From contig DDUX01000086.1 of NCBI GenBank assembly GCA_002345025.1, forward strand, positions 1 through 29,838: a DNA stretch of 29,838 bases, written 5' to 3'. This document shows, one piece after another, positions 19,302-28,583 of this stretch. How positions within the stretch are numbered: the first letter of the stretch is position 1; each line of letters starts with the position of its first letter. The stretch comes from Candidatus Accumulibacter iunctus (GTDB lineage: Bacteria > Pseudomonadota > Gammaproteobacteria > Burkholderiales > Rhodocyclaceae). Made by a program: the position numbers and the translations under genes. The notes beneath the pieces were generated by a model. The model searched no databases. It saw only the letters and a list, made by a program, of their open reading frames with translations, and was not told the DNA's origin.

Positions 19302-20753
19302 TCAGGCCGTGCCACCGACGGTCAGCCCATCGATGCGCAAGGTCGGCTGGCCGACGCCGACCGGCACGCTCTGACCGTCCTTGCCGCAGGTGCCGACGCC
19401 AGGGTCGAGGCGCATGTCGTTGCCGATCATCGACACCTGCATCATCGCCTCCGGCCCGCTGCCGATCAGGGTTGCTCCCTTGACCGGTGTGGTCACCCTG
19501 CCGTTCTCGATCAGGTAGGCCTCGGACATCGAGAAGACGAACTTGCCGTTGGTGATGTCGACCTGTCCGCCACCGAAATTGACGGCATAGATCCCCTTCC
19601 TGACCGAGCGGATGATCTCTTCGACGCTGCGGTCGCCGTTCAGCATCGCGGTATTGGTCATGCGCGGCAGTGGCAGGTGGGCAAAGGACTCGCGACGCCC
19701 GTTGCCGGTCGGCGCGACACCCATCAGCCGTGCGTTGAGGCTGTCCTGCATGTAGCCCTGCAGGATGCCGTCCTCGATCAGCACCGTCCGCTGCGTCGGG
19801 TTGCCTTCGTCGTCGATGTTCAACGAACCGCGCCGCCCGGCAATCGTGCCATCGTCGATGACGGTCACTCCGCTGGCGGCAACGCGGCTGCCGACGCGAC
19901 CGGCGAAGGTCGAACTTCCCTTGCGGTTGAAGTCGCCCTCGAGTCCGTGGCCAACGGCTTCGTGCAGGAGGATTCCCGGCCAGCCGGCGCCGAGGACGAC
20001 CGTCATCGTTCCCGCCGGTGCCGGTCGCGCGGCCAGGTTGGTGACAGCCTGATGCACCGCTTCCCGCGCGTAATCCTGCAGCACGGCGTCGGTGAAGCAG
20101 CCGTAATCGCTGCGGCCGCCGCCGCCGGCCGACCCCTGTTCGCGCTGCCCGCCCTCTTCGACGATGACCGTCAGAGAGACCCGCACCAGCGGCCGCACAT
20201 CGGCTGCCAGCCGGCCGTCGCTGCCGGCCACGAGCACCACTTCGTACTCGCCGGCGAGGTGCGCCATGACCTGCGTCACCCGCGGGTCTGCGGCACGCGC
20301 CAGCGCTTCGAGCCGTTCGAGGAGGCTGACCTTGCTGCTGGCGTCGAGCGAAGCCAGCGGATCGTTCGGCAGGTAGAGGCGGTGGCCGCCGGTACTCCTC
20401 TTCACCGCCGGGACGCGCCGCTCCTGCCCGGCGGCGGCAATCGCCCGCACGGCGCCGGCGGCATCGCCGAGCGCCTGGCTGCTGATATCGTCGGAGTACG
20501 CGAAGGCGGTCTTCTCGCCGGCGAGGGCGCGCACGCCGACGCCTTCATCGATGCTGAAGCTGCCCGCCTTGACGATCCCCTCCTCCAGGCTCCAGGCCTC
20601 GGAACGGCTGTACTGGAAGTAGAGGTCGGCATAATCGACCCGATGCGCCATGATCTTGCCGAACACCGCCGTCAGGTCGGTGATGTCGAGGCCATAGGGG
20701 GTGAGCAGGGTCTTGCGTGCCTGCGTGAGGAGGTTTTGAGCTTTGGCGGTCAT
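19302..20753 (-). CDS. tldD: Metalloprotease TldD
   Basis: TldD, with partner TldE/PmbA, is a zinc metalloprotease complex that degrades unfolded peptides and matures some modified peptides. This 483-residue protein has the TldD length and the zinc site HEAVGHGLEGD (H264, E265, H269) with GTCGKDGQSVPVG near 457 supplying the conserved Cys. Other family landmarks are YADLYFQYSRSEAWSLEEGIVK near the N-terminus and NFGGGQVDITNGKFVFSMSEAYLIENG. The start at ATG 20753 follows a GGAAA ribosome site. It lies 39 nt downstream of the nitrilase gene, probably in one operon. No tldE is present in this window, so the partner must be elsewhere. Confidence 0.95.
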   Translation of the reverse strand: MTAKAQNLLTQARKTLLTPYGLDITDLTAVFGKIMAHRVDYADLYFQYSRSEAWSLEEGIVKAGSFSIDEGVGVRALAGEKTAFAYSDDISSQALGDAAGAVRAIAAAGQERRVPAVKRSTGGHRLYLPNDPLASLDASSKVSLLERLEALARAADPRVTQVMAHLAGEYEVVLVAGSDGRLAADVRPLVRVSLTVIVEEGGQREQGSAGGGGRSDYGCFTDAVLQDYAREAVHQAVTNLAARPAPAGTMTVVLGAGWPGILLHEAVGHGLEGDFNRKGSSTFAGRVGSRVAASGVTVIDDGTIAGRRGSLNIDDEGNPTQRTVLIEDGILQGYMQDSLNARLMGVAPTGNGRRESFAHLPLPRMTNTAMLNGDRSVEEIIRSVRKGIYAVNFGGGQVDITNGKFVFSMSEAYLIENGRVTTPVKGATLIGSGPEAMMQVSMIGNDMRLDPGVGTCGKDGQSVPVGVGQPTLRIDGLTVGGTA

Positions 20754-20792
20754 TGAATTTCCATTTCTGCTGCGTTTTTCTGCCGGGGACTC

Positions 20793-21638
20793 CTACATGA
20801 CACGGTGCGCAAGCGCCGGCAGGCTGGCGCGGACTTCGGCCAGGCGAACCTGTTCAAGGTCGCCGATGACGATTCCGGGGCCCTTCTGCTTGCGATCGAG
20901 TATCGTCCCCCAGGGGTCGATGAGCATGCTGTTGCCGTGCGTTTCCCGCCCGTTCTCGTGCCGGCCACCCTGGGCGACCGCCAGGACGTAGCACTGGTTC
21001 TCGATTGCCCGCGCGCGCAGCAGGATCTCCCAGTGCGCACGGCCAGTCGTCTCGGTGAAGGCCGCCGGCACGACGATCAGCTCTGTGACACCGAGTGCGC
21101 GATAAAGCTCCGGAAACCTGAGGTCGTAGCAGATCGACAGACCGACACGGCCGAAGGGCGTGACGAAGGCGGTCGGCAGCCGACCGGCCTCGATGGTCGC
21201 GCTCTCGTCATAGCGCTCGCTGCCCTGCTGGAAGCCGAAGAGATGGATCTTGTCGTAGCGCGCAACGCGCCGCCCCTGCGGATCGTAGACCAGCGTCGAG
21301 TTGAGCACCTTGTCGGGACTGTCGGCGAGCAGCGGCAGCGAGCCGCCGATCAGCCAGACCGCATGCTCGCGGGCGCTGCCGGCGAGGAAATCCTGGATCG
21401 GGCCACGACCATCGGACTCGCGCAGGCGCACCTTGTCGGCATCGGTCATCCCCATGATCGCAAAGTACTCGGGCAGCGCCAACAGCTCGGCGCCCTGGGC
21501 AACGGCTTCGCCGATCAGGGCAGCGGCAGTGCGCAGATTCTCGTCGACGCGCGGCGTCGAGACCATCTGCAGGGCGGCGACACGGAGGACGCTGGCAGCG
21601 TGCGCGGCCGGGTGCCGCTCGTCGGGACCTGTGTTCAT
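20793..21638 (-). CDS. Nitrilase-family amidase (deaminated glutathione amidase-like)
   Basis: This 281-residue carbon-nitrogen hydrolase has the intact catalytic triad: E57 (LALPEYFAIMG), K130 (YDKIHLFGF) and C170 (LSICYDLRFPELYRALG). The pattern FGFQQGSERYDES and SICYDLRFPELYR resembles the Nit1 branch, which hydrolyses deaminated glutathione as a repair reaction; an omega-amidase is the alternative. The open frame reaches 21755, inside yhdP, but ATG 21638 follows a GGAG-type ribosome site and gives the normal length. It lies 31 nt after yhdP and 39 nt before tldD, an order I recognise from other betaproteobacteria, though the functional link is unclear. Confidence 0.9.
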   Translation of the reverse strand: MNTGPDERHPAAHAASVLRVAALQMVSTPRVDENLRTAAALIGEAVAQGAELLALPEYFAIMGMTDADKVRLRESDGRGPIQDFLAGSAREHAVWLIGGSLPLLADSPDKVLNSTLVYDPQGRRVARYDKIHLFGFQQGSERYDESATIEAGRLPTAFVTPFGRVGLSICYDLRFPELYRALGVTELIVVPAAFTETTGRAHWEILLRARAIENQCYVLAVAQGGRHENGRETHGNSMLIDPWGTILDRKQKGPGIVIGDLEQVRLAEVRASLPALAHRVM

Positions 21639-21669
21639 TGCTTGCTCCGCTCGGGTTGGGAAGCGCGGG

Positions 21670-24600
21670 TCATGGCGTCGTCGCGGCGCTGTTCGGCGGG
21701 CGCGAGATGCGCTCGACCTTGGGATCGTCCCACCTGCCGGTGACCAGGTAGTCAAAACTGAAAGCCTTGCTCAGGGGGCCCTGCAGGATCTTGTCGGCGA
21801 GCAGCGTCGCGACACCGGCGAGCGGATTGATCACCGCCACGCCGAGTGCCGCACTGCTGCCGAGGTCGGGCTGGACGCTGACTTCGAGGCGTTGCGTTTC
21901 ATTCTTCAGATCGGCTTCGCCGCTCATCACCACGCGCGCCGACGGGCCACTGATCTGCAGCCGGTCGGTGTGCATGACGCCGCTGCGGACGGTGATGCTG
22001 CCGCTGAGACTGTCGAAGGCGAAGCCCTCGCTGAAAACGTCGCCGAAATCGAAGCTGAAACGTCGCGGCAGTCCCTGCAGGCTGATCAGTCCAAGCAGCT
22101 TGCCGGCGCCGGGATCGACCTTGATGAATTGCCCCTTGCTCGCCTCGACCTGGATGTCGCCGCTGAGCGTCGCATAGTCCAGCTCCGCCGGTGCTCCGTT
22201 CCAGCCGATCCGGCCCTTCATGGCGGCCTTGCCGGCGCGTACCGTGCCACCGTAGCCGAGCCGGTCGAGCAGGCGGCCGACGTCGCTGCTCTCGAGCGTG
22301 AAGTCGAGCTGCGTCCGGTTGGCCGCACTGAGCTGCCATTGTCCACTGCCCGACAGGCTGCCATAAGGGTTGCGCAGGTCGATCCTGTCGAGCCGCCAGA
22401 TGCCGCCATCGTTGTGCGCCTGCACCTCGAGGCGTCCGAAGCGCTTCTGGCCGACAGCAAAATCCTCGACCACCACGTCCAGCGCCGGCAGTTCCCGGAG
22501 CGGCTCGGTGGCGGTGGCATCGGTGCGTACCCGGTCGGGACGACGCCACTTGCTGAAATGCGCCTTCAGCCGGCCAGCGCCGCTGTCATCCCACTGGAAG
22601 GTGCCGGCAGCCTGCTCCGCTTCGACGTTGCCGCGCCAGCGCGTGGTGATGCCGGTGATGCCGATGGCGACGCCGGTGTAGGTCTGGCCGAGGAGGACGA
22701 GTTCGTCAGCCTTGAGATCGATGGCCACAGGAAGACCTGCCGCTCCTGCCTGCCCCCCCTTCCTGCCACCGCCGACGAGCTTCTGCCAGTAGTCGAGGTC
22801 AATGCTGCGGGCGCTGATGCCGAGGTTGAGGCCGCGCTCGGGCAGCGCGGCTGCCGGCCGGCCGACCATGACCATGCCGCGTTCGATCTGCGCCTCATCC
22901 CCCTGCTTGCGGCGAATCAGCTGCAGGCTGAGTACCTTGCCGAGAGTGGCGCGCACCTGGTCCCGGACGATGGCCTGGCCGCCTGGGGCTGCCGGCGCTG
23001 GCGGCAGGAGTTCGTTCTCGAAATGCAGCGGCATCGCCTCACTGGCCGACTTGCCCAACGGCGCCGGCAGGGTGGAAGCGACGCCGACCAGATCGGAGTC
23101 CACCAGGATATCGACATCGCGCTTGCGCACCCTGATCTCTGCGCGATAGCCGGTCCCGCCCGAGATGCCGGCGAGCACGGGCGAGTCGATGTGCCGTCGC
23201 AGATCATCGACCACCAGGGTACCACTCGCCAGCACCCGCACCTTGCCTTCCTGGCTGCCGCCGGTGATTCGCAGCGGACCGCCGAACAGCCGGGCATTGA
23301 TCTCGGGAACGCGCAGATCGGTCGCCGAGAACTGCAGGCTGCCCTTCACCTGCTGCAACGGCGGCAGCAGGGGATCGACGACGATCTCGTTGCCCTGAAA
23401 CGTGTAGGTGCCGTCGATCTTCGACTCGCCAAGCCGCGCCTCCTCGAGCGGAATCACCAGCGCGATGTCCAGTCGTCCCGTCCCCCTGGCGCTCATCTTC
23501 TCGGTGAAATGGTCGATCTGCGCTGCCACCGGGCTCCGGTCGATGAACTTGAGGAACTCGGCCGTCGGCCCGGCGACCTGACCCTTGAGCTTGAGCGTGC
23601 TCACCGGCGCATCGAAATCCGGGACCTCGGCGCGCGTCTCCGCCAGCGTCGCACCGAGGATCGAGCCGCGCCGCGCCTGTACCACCATGCCGTTGCCCTC
23701 GAAGCGCAGGTCGGCGTCGATGCCGCTGATCAGCGGCCAGCCGGTACCGTAGTCGAGGACGACATCCTGCGCCTTGACGGTGACGAGAAACTGTCCCTGC
23801 TTGCGGTCGAGAAAGGGGAAGTTCGCCAGATCGCCCTTGAGGATCAGCCGCGCTTCGCTGGCGCTCCCCTCCTTCAGCGCATCGCGCAGCCAGTGCCGGG
23901 CATCGACGTTGATCGCTGCCGGCAGGTAGCGCCAGACGGCGGTCGCTTCGGCACGTGTCAGCGCTGCCGTCAGGTCGATGCTGCCCGGTCCGTCTGGACT
24001 GCTGCGGTAGGTTCCCTGCGCCGAACCGGCAGCGTCGGCGCCGGCAAAGTCGGCGCGCGCCAGTTCGACCTCGACGCTGCCCTGGTTGATCTTCCACTTC
24101 GCCTGCGCATTCAGGGTTTCGAGGACAATCGCCGACTCGGGAAAGACCTGCGGCAGCTCGACGCTCACCTGCCGCGAACGCAACTGCACGGCGCCGCCCT
24201 TCTCGCTCGCATCGAGCGAGCCGGAGAGGCCGCTGGCGCCTGGGAGGTGGCGTGCAGGCTGCAGCGCCAGGTCCGCGAAGGAAGCTTGCAGCGAATACGC
24301 CTGCAGTTCGTCGGCGCTGCCCCGCCAACTGGCGCGCAGTTCGCCGATCCGACCACGCGGCGCAAACTCGTCGAGCAATCGGCGCGACTGCGGATCGAGC
24401 GGCAGGTAGGCTGCCAGTCCGCCGATGACCCCGAGGTCGAGCACGCTGGCGGTCGCACTGCCGCGCACCAGGCCGCCCTCGGGCTTCTCCTGCTGCCATT
24501 CGAGATGGAAATCAGTCGGCTCGATGCGCAGCTCGGTCACCCGCGGCGGCTGCCCGGTCACCGCAGCAGCAGCGCCGTCGACGGGCGCCGGCGCCACCAG

Positions 24601-25629
24601 TGACCGAGCAAGAAGTTCGACACGGCGCCCATCGACCCGCAGGCCCCCAGGCGGGAATTTCGCCCCGATACGACCGGAGAGCCGGTCCAGTGCCAGCGCC
24701 GGCAGGTTCTTCGTCAGCCGGAGGTTGACGTCGCCGAGCGAGACGTCGGCAGTCAGGTCCTGCAGCCTGCCTTCGGCAAAACCTGCCCAAGCCCGTAGCG
24801 CGCCTCGACCATGCGGCAATGCGAACGGGTAATCGAGCCAGGCTCGCCAGGCAGCGAGATCGACGTAGTCGATCTGGACGAACGCCTGTCCTTTCCAGCT
24901 GGCGGCGTCGTCGAGGTCGCGGCCGCGGAAGTCGCCGCGCAGGTCGATCGCCGACGCCAGCTCGGCGGGCGGCAGTGCCGTCAGTCCGAAGCGGTGCTGG
25001 CGGCCGTCATTGTCGAGCGCCAGATTGACGTCTTCGAGAATGAGCGCCGGTGCGCCTCGTCGGGCATCCTCCCAGAGCACCGTCGCACCGTTGACGCGAA
25101 TGTGCTTCTGCGCCAGCACCCAGTCGATGACCCCACCGTCGCTGTCGTCCTCGGTGACGGCAATGCCGGCGACGAAGAAGCGACCGTCGACGTCGCGCCG
25201 CAGATGCAGGGTGGGCTCATCGATCTGCAGCAGCCGCAGGCGCAACTGCAGCCGCAGCAGCGAAGACCACGACAGCACGCTCTCGACGCGGGAGAAGGCA
25301 AGCGCAGGTTGCCCGTGGGCGTCGGCGATGCGCACGTCGGAGAGGACGAGGTCGGGATTGATTCCAGACCAGTTCGCCTCGATGCCGCCGATCGCGACCG
25401 AGAGACCGAGCGCCTGACTGGCGGCGCGTTCAATGTTGGGGCGATAACTCTCGATGTTCGGCAGGATCAGGTAGCGCAGGCCGAGAATGAGCAGCACAAA
25501 GACGAAGTACAGCAGGACGATCCCCCGCACCGCCCAGCGCCAGGCCGTGCGTACCACCGGGTGCGAGACCAAAGGGACGACAAGGTGCAGGCGATGGTAT
25601 ACCGCCGGACGCAGCTCGTCCTGCTGCAT
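21670..25629 (-). CDS. yhdP: YhdP-family AsmA-like envelope protein
   Basis: This very long protein (1319 residues from ATG 25629) belongs to the YhdP/AsmA-like group, inner-membrane anchored proteins that bridge the periplasm and help move phospholipids to the outer membrane. One membrane helix lies at about 33-55 (WAVRGIVLLYFVFVLLILGLRYLIL), followed by the AsmA start LPNIESYRPNIERAASQALGLSVAIGGIEANWSGINPDLVLSDVRI. The rest is repetitive beta-strand sequence consistent with a hydrophobic groove. The C-terminus has LLGLISLQGLPRRFSFDFGDVFSEGFAFDSLSGSI and FDYLVTGRWDDPKVERI, strong family marks. A TTG at 25662 would add 11 residues; neither start has a clear ribosome site. It diverges from glnE and leads the minus-strand gene run. 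Confidence 0.9.
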   Translation of the reverse strand: MQQDELRPAVYHRLHLVVPLVSHPVVRTAWRWAVRGIVLLYFVFVLLILGLRYLILPNIESYRPNIERAASQALGLSVAIGGIEANWSGINPDLVLSDVRIADAHGQPALAFSRVESVLSWSSLLRLQLRLRLLQIDEPTLHLRRDVDGRFFVAGIAVTEDDSDGGVIDWVLAQKHIRVNGATVLWEDARRGAPALILEDVNLALDNDGRQHRFGLTALPPAELASAIDLRGDFRGRDLDDAASWKGQAFVQIDYVDLAAWRAWLDYPFALPHGRGALRAWAGFAEGRLQDLTADVSLGDVNLRLTKNLPALALDRLSGRIGAKFPPGGLRVDGRRVELLARSLVAPAPVDGAAAAVTGQPPRVTELRIEPTDFHLEWQQEKPEGGLVRGSATASVLDLGVIGGLAAYLPLDPQSRRLLDEFAPRGRIGELRASWRGSADELQAYSLQASFADLALQPARHLPGASGLSGSLDASEKGGAVQLRSRQVSVELPQVFPESAIVLETLNAQAKWKINQGSVEVELARADFAGADAAGSAQGTYRSSPDGPGSIDLTAALTRAEATAVWRYLPAAINVDARHWLRDALKEGSASEARLILKGDLANFPFLDRKQGQFLVTVKAQDVVLDYGTGWPLISGIDADLRFEGNGMVVQARRGSILGATLAETRAEVPDFDAPVSTLKLKGQVAGPTAEFLKFIDRSPVAAQIDHFTEKMSARGTGRLDIALVIPLEEARLGESKIDGTYTFQGNEIVVDPLLPPLQQVKGSLQFSATDLRVPEINARLFGGPLRITGGSQEGKVRVLASGTLVVDDLRRHIDSPVLAGISGGTGYRAEIRVRKRDVDILVDSDLVGVASTLPAPLGKSASEAMPLHFENELLPPAPAAPGGQAIVRDQVRATLGKVLSLQLIRRKQGDEAQIERGMVMVGRPAAALPERGLNLGISARSIDLDYWQKLVGGGRKGGQAGAAGLPVAIDLKADELVLLGQTYTGVAIGITGITTRWRGNVEAEQAAGTFQWDDSGAGRLKAHFSKWRRPDRVRTDATATEPLRELPALDVVVEDFAVGQKRFGRLEVQAHNDGGIWRLDRIDLRNPYGSLSGSGQWQLSAANRTQLDFTLESSDVGRLLDRLGYGGTVRAGKAAMKGRIGWNGAPAELDYATLSGDIQVEASKGQFIKVDPGAGKLLGLISLQGLPRRFSFDFGDVFSEGFAFDSLSGSITVRSGVMHTDRLQISGPSARVVMSGEADLKNETQRLEVSVQPDLGSSAALGVAVINPLAGVATLLADKILQGPLSKAFSFDYLVTGRWDDPKVERISRPPNSAATTP

Positions 25630-25795
25630 CAGAATGGGCCAGCGCGGAGAGACTTTTGCCAACAGTCGGTGCGCGTCACTAGAATGTCGGGGTACCCGGT
25701 CGAATCGGCGAATGCCCCATTGTAACGGCTTTGCCGCCGCGCTTCAGCGCTGCGGGCACGTCGCCCGATCCGCCTCCAGACGAGACCAAGGAACG

Positions 25796-28540
25796 ATGAA
25801 CGACTCCAGCGACAGCAGCGGCATGCGGCCGCCCGATCTCGCCGCCGCCCGGCTGGCAGCGACGACGCACAGCCGCTATCTGCGGCAACTGCTGGCAGCG
25901 CGCCCGGAGATTGGCGGCTGGCTCGACGACAACGCCGAACGCCGGCTTACCGCCGACCGGATGAGCGCCTTCCTCGCCACCGCCGCGCCGGCTTCCGAGG
26001 AGGCATTGAAGCGCTCCCTGCGGCAGTTGCGGCAGCGCGTCATGGCCACCCTGATCGTACGCGACATCGGGGGCCTCGCCCCCTTGGGTGAAGTCGTCGA
26101 GACGATGACGCAGCTCGCCGACGTCAGCACCAACTTCGCGCTCGACTTCCTGCACCGACAACTCGCCGAACAGTTCGGCGAGCCCCTCGACGAGCAGGGC
26201 CGACCGCAGCGGCTGCTCATCATCGGCATGGGCAAGCTCGGCGGCCGCGAGCTCAACGTCTCGTCGGACGTCGATTACATTTTCGTCTACCCGGAAGAAG
26301 GACAGACCGGCGGCAAGGGCCGCCGCCTCGACAACTACGACTTCTTCCTCCGCCTCGGCAAGCGGCTGATCGGCGCCCTCGGCGATCTCAGCGAGGATGG
26401 CCAGGTCTTCCGGGTGGACATGCGGCTGCGGCCGAACGGCGATTCCGGGCCGCTGGTCGGCTCGCTCGGTTCGCTCGAGAACTATTTGATCGCGCAGGGC
26501 CGGGAGTGGGAGCGTTATGCCTGGATCAAGGCGAGGGTGATGAACGAAGGGGCCAATCTGCAACCCGAATGGGTCGACGCCCTGCAGCGCATCTGCCGCC
26601 CCTTCGTCTTCCGCAAGTACCTCGACTTCGGCGCCATCAACGCGATGCGCGAACTGCACGCGCAGATCCGCCGCGAAGTGGCGCGCCGCGACATGGCCGA
26701 ACACATCAAGCTCGGCCCGGGCGGCATCCGCGAGATCGAGTTCATCGCGCAGGTCTTTCAGCTCATTCGCGGCGGCCGCGATCCGGCGCTGCAGATTCGC
26801 CCGACGCTGCGCGTCCTCGCGCTGCTCGCCGAGCGTCGGCTGTTACCGGCAGAAAGCGAGCGCGAGCTGGCGACGGCCTACGAATTCCTGCGCCGCCTCG
26901 AGCACCGCCTGCAGTACGTCGGCGACGCGCAGACGCACCGCCTGCCGAGTGGCGAAGACGAGCGCCAGCTGATCGCGACGGCGATGGCATTCGCCGATTG
27001 GCCGTCGTTCCTGACGGTACTCGACGCACATCGCGCGATCGTCGCTCGCCACTTCGAACAGGTCTTCTCCGAACCCGAGGAAGGGCGGCATCCGCTGGCC
27101 GGAATCTGGGACGGCGTGACGGCGGCCGACGACAACCTCGAGCAACTCTCGGCGCTCGGCTTCCGGCAGCCGCAGGCACTCCTCGAACGACTGCAGGGCT
27201 TCCGCCAGAGCGGCCGCTACCTGCAGCTGCCGGCGAGCAACCGCGAGCGTCTCGACGCCCTCGGGCCGCGGCTGATCGATGCTGCCGCCGCGACGACGAC
27301 GCCCGATGCGACTTGGCAGCGCGGCCTTGACTTCCTCGACACGATCAGCAGGCGCGGCGCTTATCTCGCACTCCTGCAGCAGTATCCGCAGGCGCTGCGC
27401 AAGCTGGCCGAGCTGATCGGCAGCTCGTCGTGGGCAGCCGACTACCTGACGCGCCACCCGATCCTGCTCGACGAACTGCTCGACTCGCGGATTTTCGACG
27501 TCACCACCGACTGGCAGCAGTTTAGCGACAACTTGCGGGCAGGACTGGCGCAGCACGTCGATGACACCGAGCGCGAGATGGACGTCCTGCGCGAAACCCA
27601 TCATGCGCAGGTCTTCCATTTCCTGGCGCAGGATCTGGCCGGCATGCACACGGTGGAGCACCTCGCCGACCGACTCAGCGAGCTCGCCGACATCATGGTG
27701 CAGACGACCCTCGATCTCTGCTGGCAGAAGCTCAGGCAGCGGCACCCGCGGCCCGAGCTGCCGCCGCGATTCGCCGTCATCGCCTACGGCAAGCTCGGCG
27801 GCAAGGAACTCGGCTTCGCTTCCGATCTCGATCTCGTCTACCTGCACGATGACCCCGAGACCGACACCGGCGAGCTCTACGCCCGTCTCGGGCAGCGGAT
27901 GAGCACGTGGATGTCGAGCCAGACCGCCGCCGGAACGCTTTTCGAGGTGGACCTGCGGCTGCGGCCCAACGGTGATTCCGGAATGCTCGTCTGCCCGGTC
28001 GACGCCTTCCGCGACTATCAGTTGCACCGCGCCTGGGTGTGGGAACATCAGGCGCTGACGCGAGCCCGTTTCTGCGCCGGCGACCAGGCGCTCGGCGACC
28101 ACTTCGAAGCCATCCGCATCGAGGTCCTGCGGCAATCGCGCGATCTGCCGACGCTGCGCCAGGAAGTGCTGGCAATGCGCCAGCGCATGCTCGAGCAGCA
28201 CGCCTCGGGCAGCGCGGAGTTCTTCGACATCAAGCACGACCGCGGCGGCCTGATCGACGTCGAGTTCATCGTCCAGTACCTGATCCTCGGCCACGCGCAG
28301 CGACATGCCCGACTCTGCGGCAACCTCGGCAACATTGCGCTGCTCGGCATCGCCGCCGAGTTGGGGTTGATTCCTGCCACAGCTGCGGCAGCGGTGCGCG
28401 ATGCCTACCGCGAGTATCGCCGCATGCAGCACGTCCTGCGGCTGAACGCCGGCCGTCGTGCGCGCGTCGAGCGCGCGACGGTCAGCCACCGCATCGAGGC
28501 GGTACTGGCACTCTGGAAAGAGGTGTTCGAATCGCCGTAG
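25796..28540 (+). CDS. glnE: Glutamine synthetase adenylyltransferase/deadenylylase
   Basis: GlnE adds and removes AMP on glutamine synthetase in response to PII state and glutamine, setting nitrogen assimilation. This 914-residue protein has both nucleotidyltransferase halves. The N-terminal deadenylylase site is LLIIGMGKLGGRELNVSSDVDYIF (140-163, D158/D160) with the downstream VFRVDMRLRPNGDSGPLVGS. The C-terminal adenylylase site is FAVIAYGKLGGKELGFASDLDLVYLHDD (about 658-685) with FEVDLRLRPNGDSGMLV. The helical GlnE regulatory part lies between them. Metal-binding Asp pairs are intact in both. The ATG at 25796 follows AAGGA (25788-25792); the open frame further upstream overlaps the divergent yhdP start and is not used. 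Confidence 0.96.
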   Translation: MNDSSDSSGMRPPDLAAARLAATTHSRYLRQLLAARPEIGGWLDDNAERRLTADRMSAFLATAAPASEEALKRSLRQLRQRVMATLIVRDIGGLAPLGEVVETMTQLADVSTNFALDFLHRQLAEQFGEPLDEQGRPQRLLIIGMGKLGGRELNVSSDVDYIFVYPEEGQTGGKGRRLDNYDFFLRLGKRLIGALGDLSEDGQVFRVDMRLRPNGDSGPLVGSLGSLENYLIAQGREWERYAWIKARVMNEGANLQPEWVDALQRICRPFVFRKYLDFGAINAMRELHAQIRREVARRDMAEHIKLGPGGIREIEFIAQVFQLIRGGRDPALQIRPTLRVLALLAERRLLPAESERELATAYEFLRRLEHRLQYVGDAQTHRLPSGEDERQLIATAMAFADWPSFLTVLDAHRAIVARHFEQVFSEPEEGRHPLAGIWDGVTAADDNLEQLSALGFRQPQALLERLQGFRQSGRYLQLPASNRERLDALGPRLIDAAAATTTPDATWQRGLDFLDTISRRGAYLALLQQYPQALRKLAELIGSSSWAADYLTRHPILLDELLDSRIFDVTTDWQQFSDNLRAGLAQHVDDTEREMDVLRETHHAQVFHFLAQDLAGMHTVEHLADRLSELADIMVQTTLDLCWQKLRQRHPRPELPPRFAVIAYGKLGGKELGFASDLDLVYLHDDPETDTGELYARLGQRMSTWMSSQTAAGTLFEVDLRLRPNGDSGMLVCPVDAFRDYQLHRAWVWEHQALTRARFCAGDQALGDHFEAIRIEVLRQSRDLPTLRQEVLAMRQRMLEQHASGSAEFFDIKHDRGGLIDVEFIVQYLILGHAQRHARLCGNLGNIALLGIAAELGLIPATAAAAVRDAYREYRRMQHVLRLNAGRRARVERATVSHRIEAVLALWKEVFESP

Positions 28541-28583
28541 GCATCGGTTATCATCACGCGTCCCGTCGCGATGAAGGAAGCAC

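Noticed and set aside
21301..24603. 1100-codon open frame on the plus strand opposite yhdP
   Set aside because: It is antisense to a convincing YhdP-family protein and is composed of Arg/Ala/Gln-rich sequence with no motif; a GC-rich codon-bias artefact.
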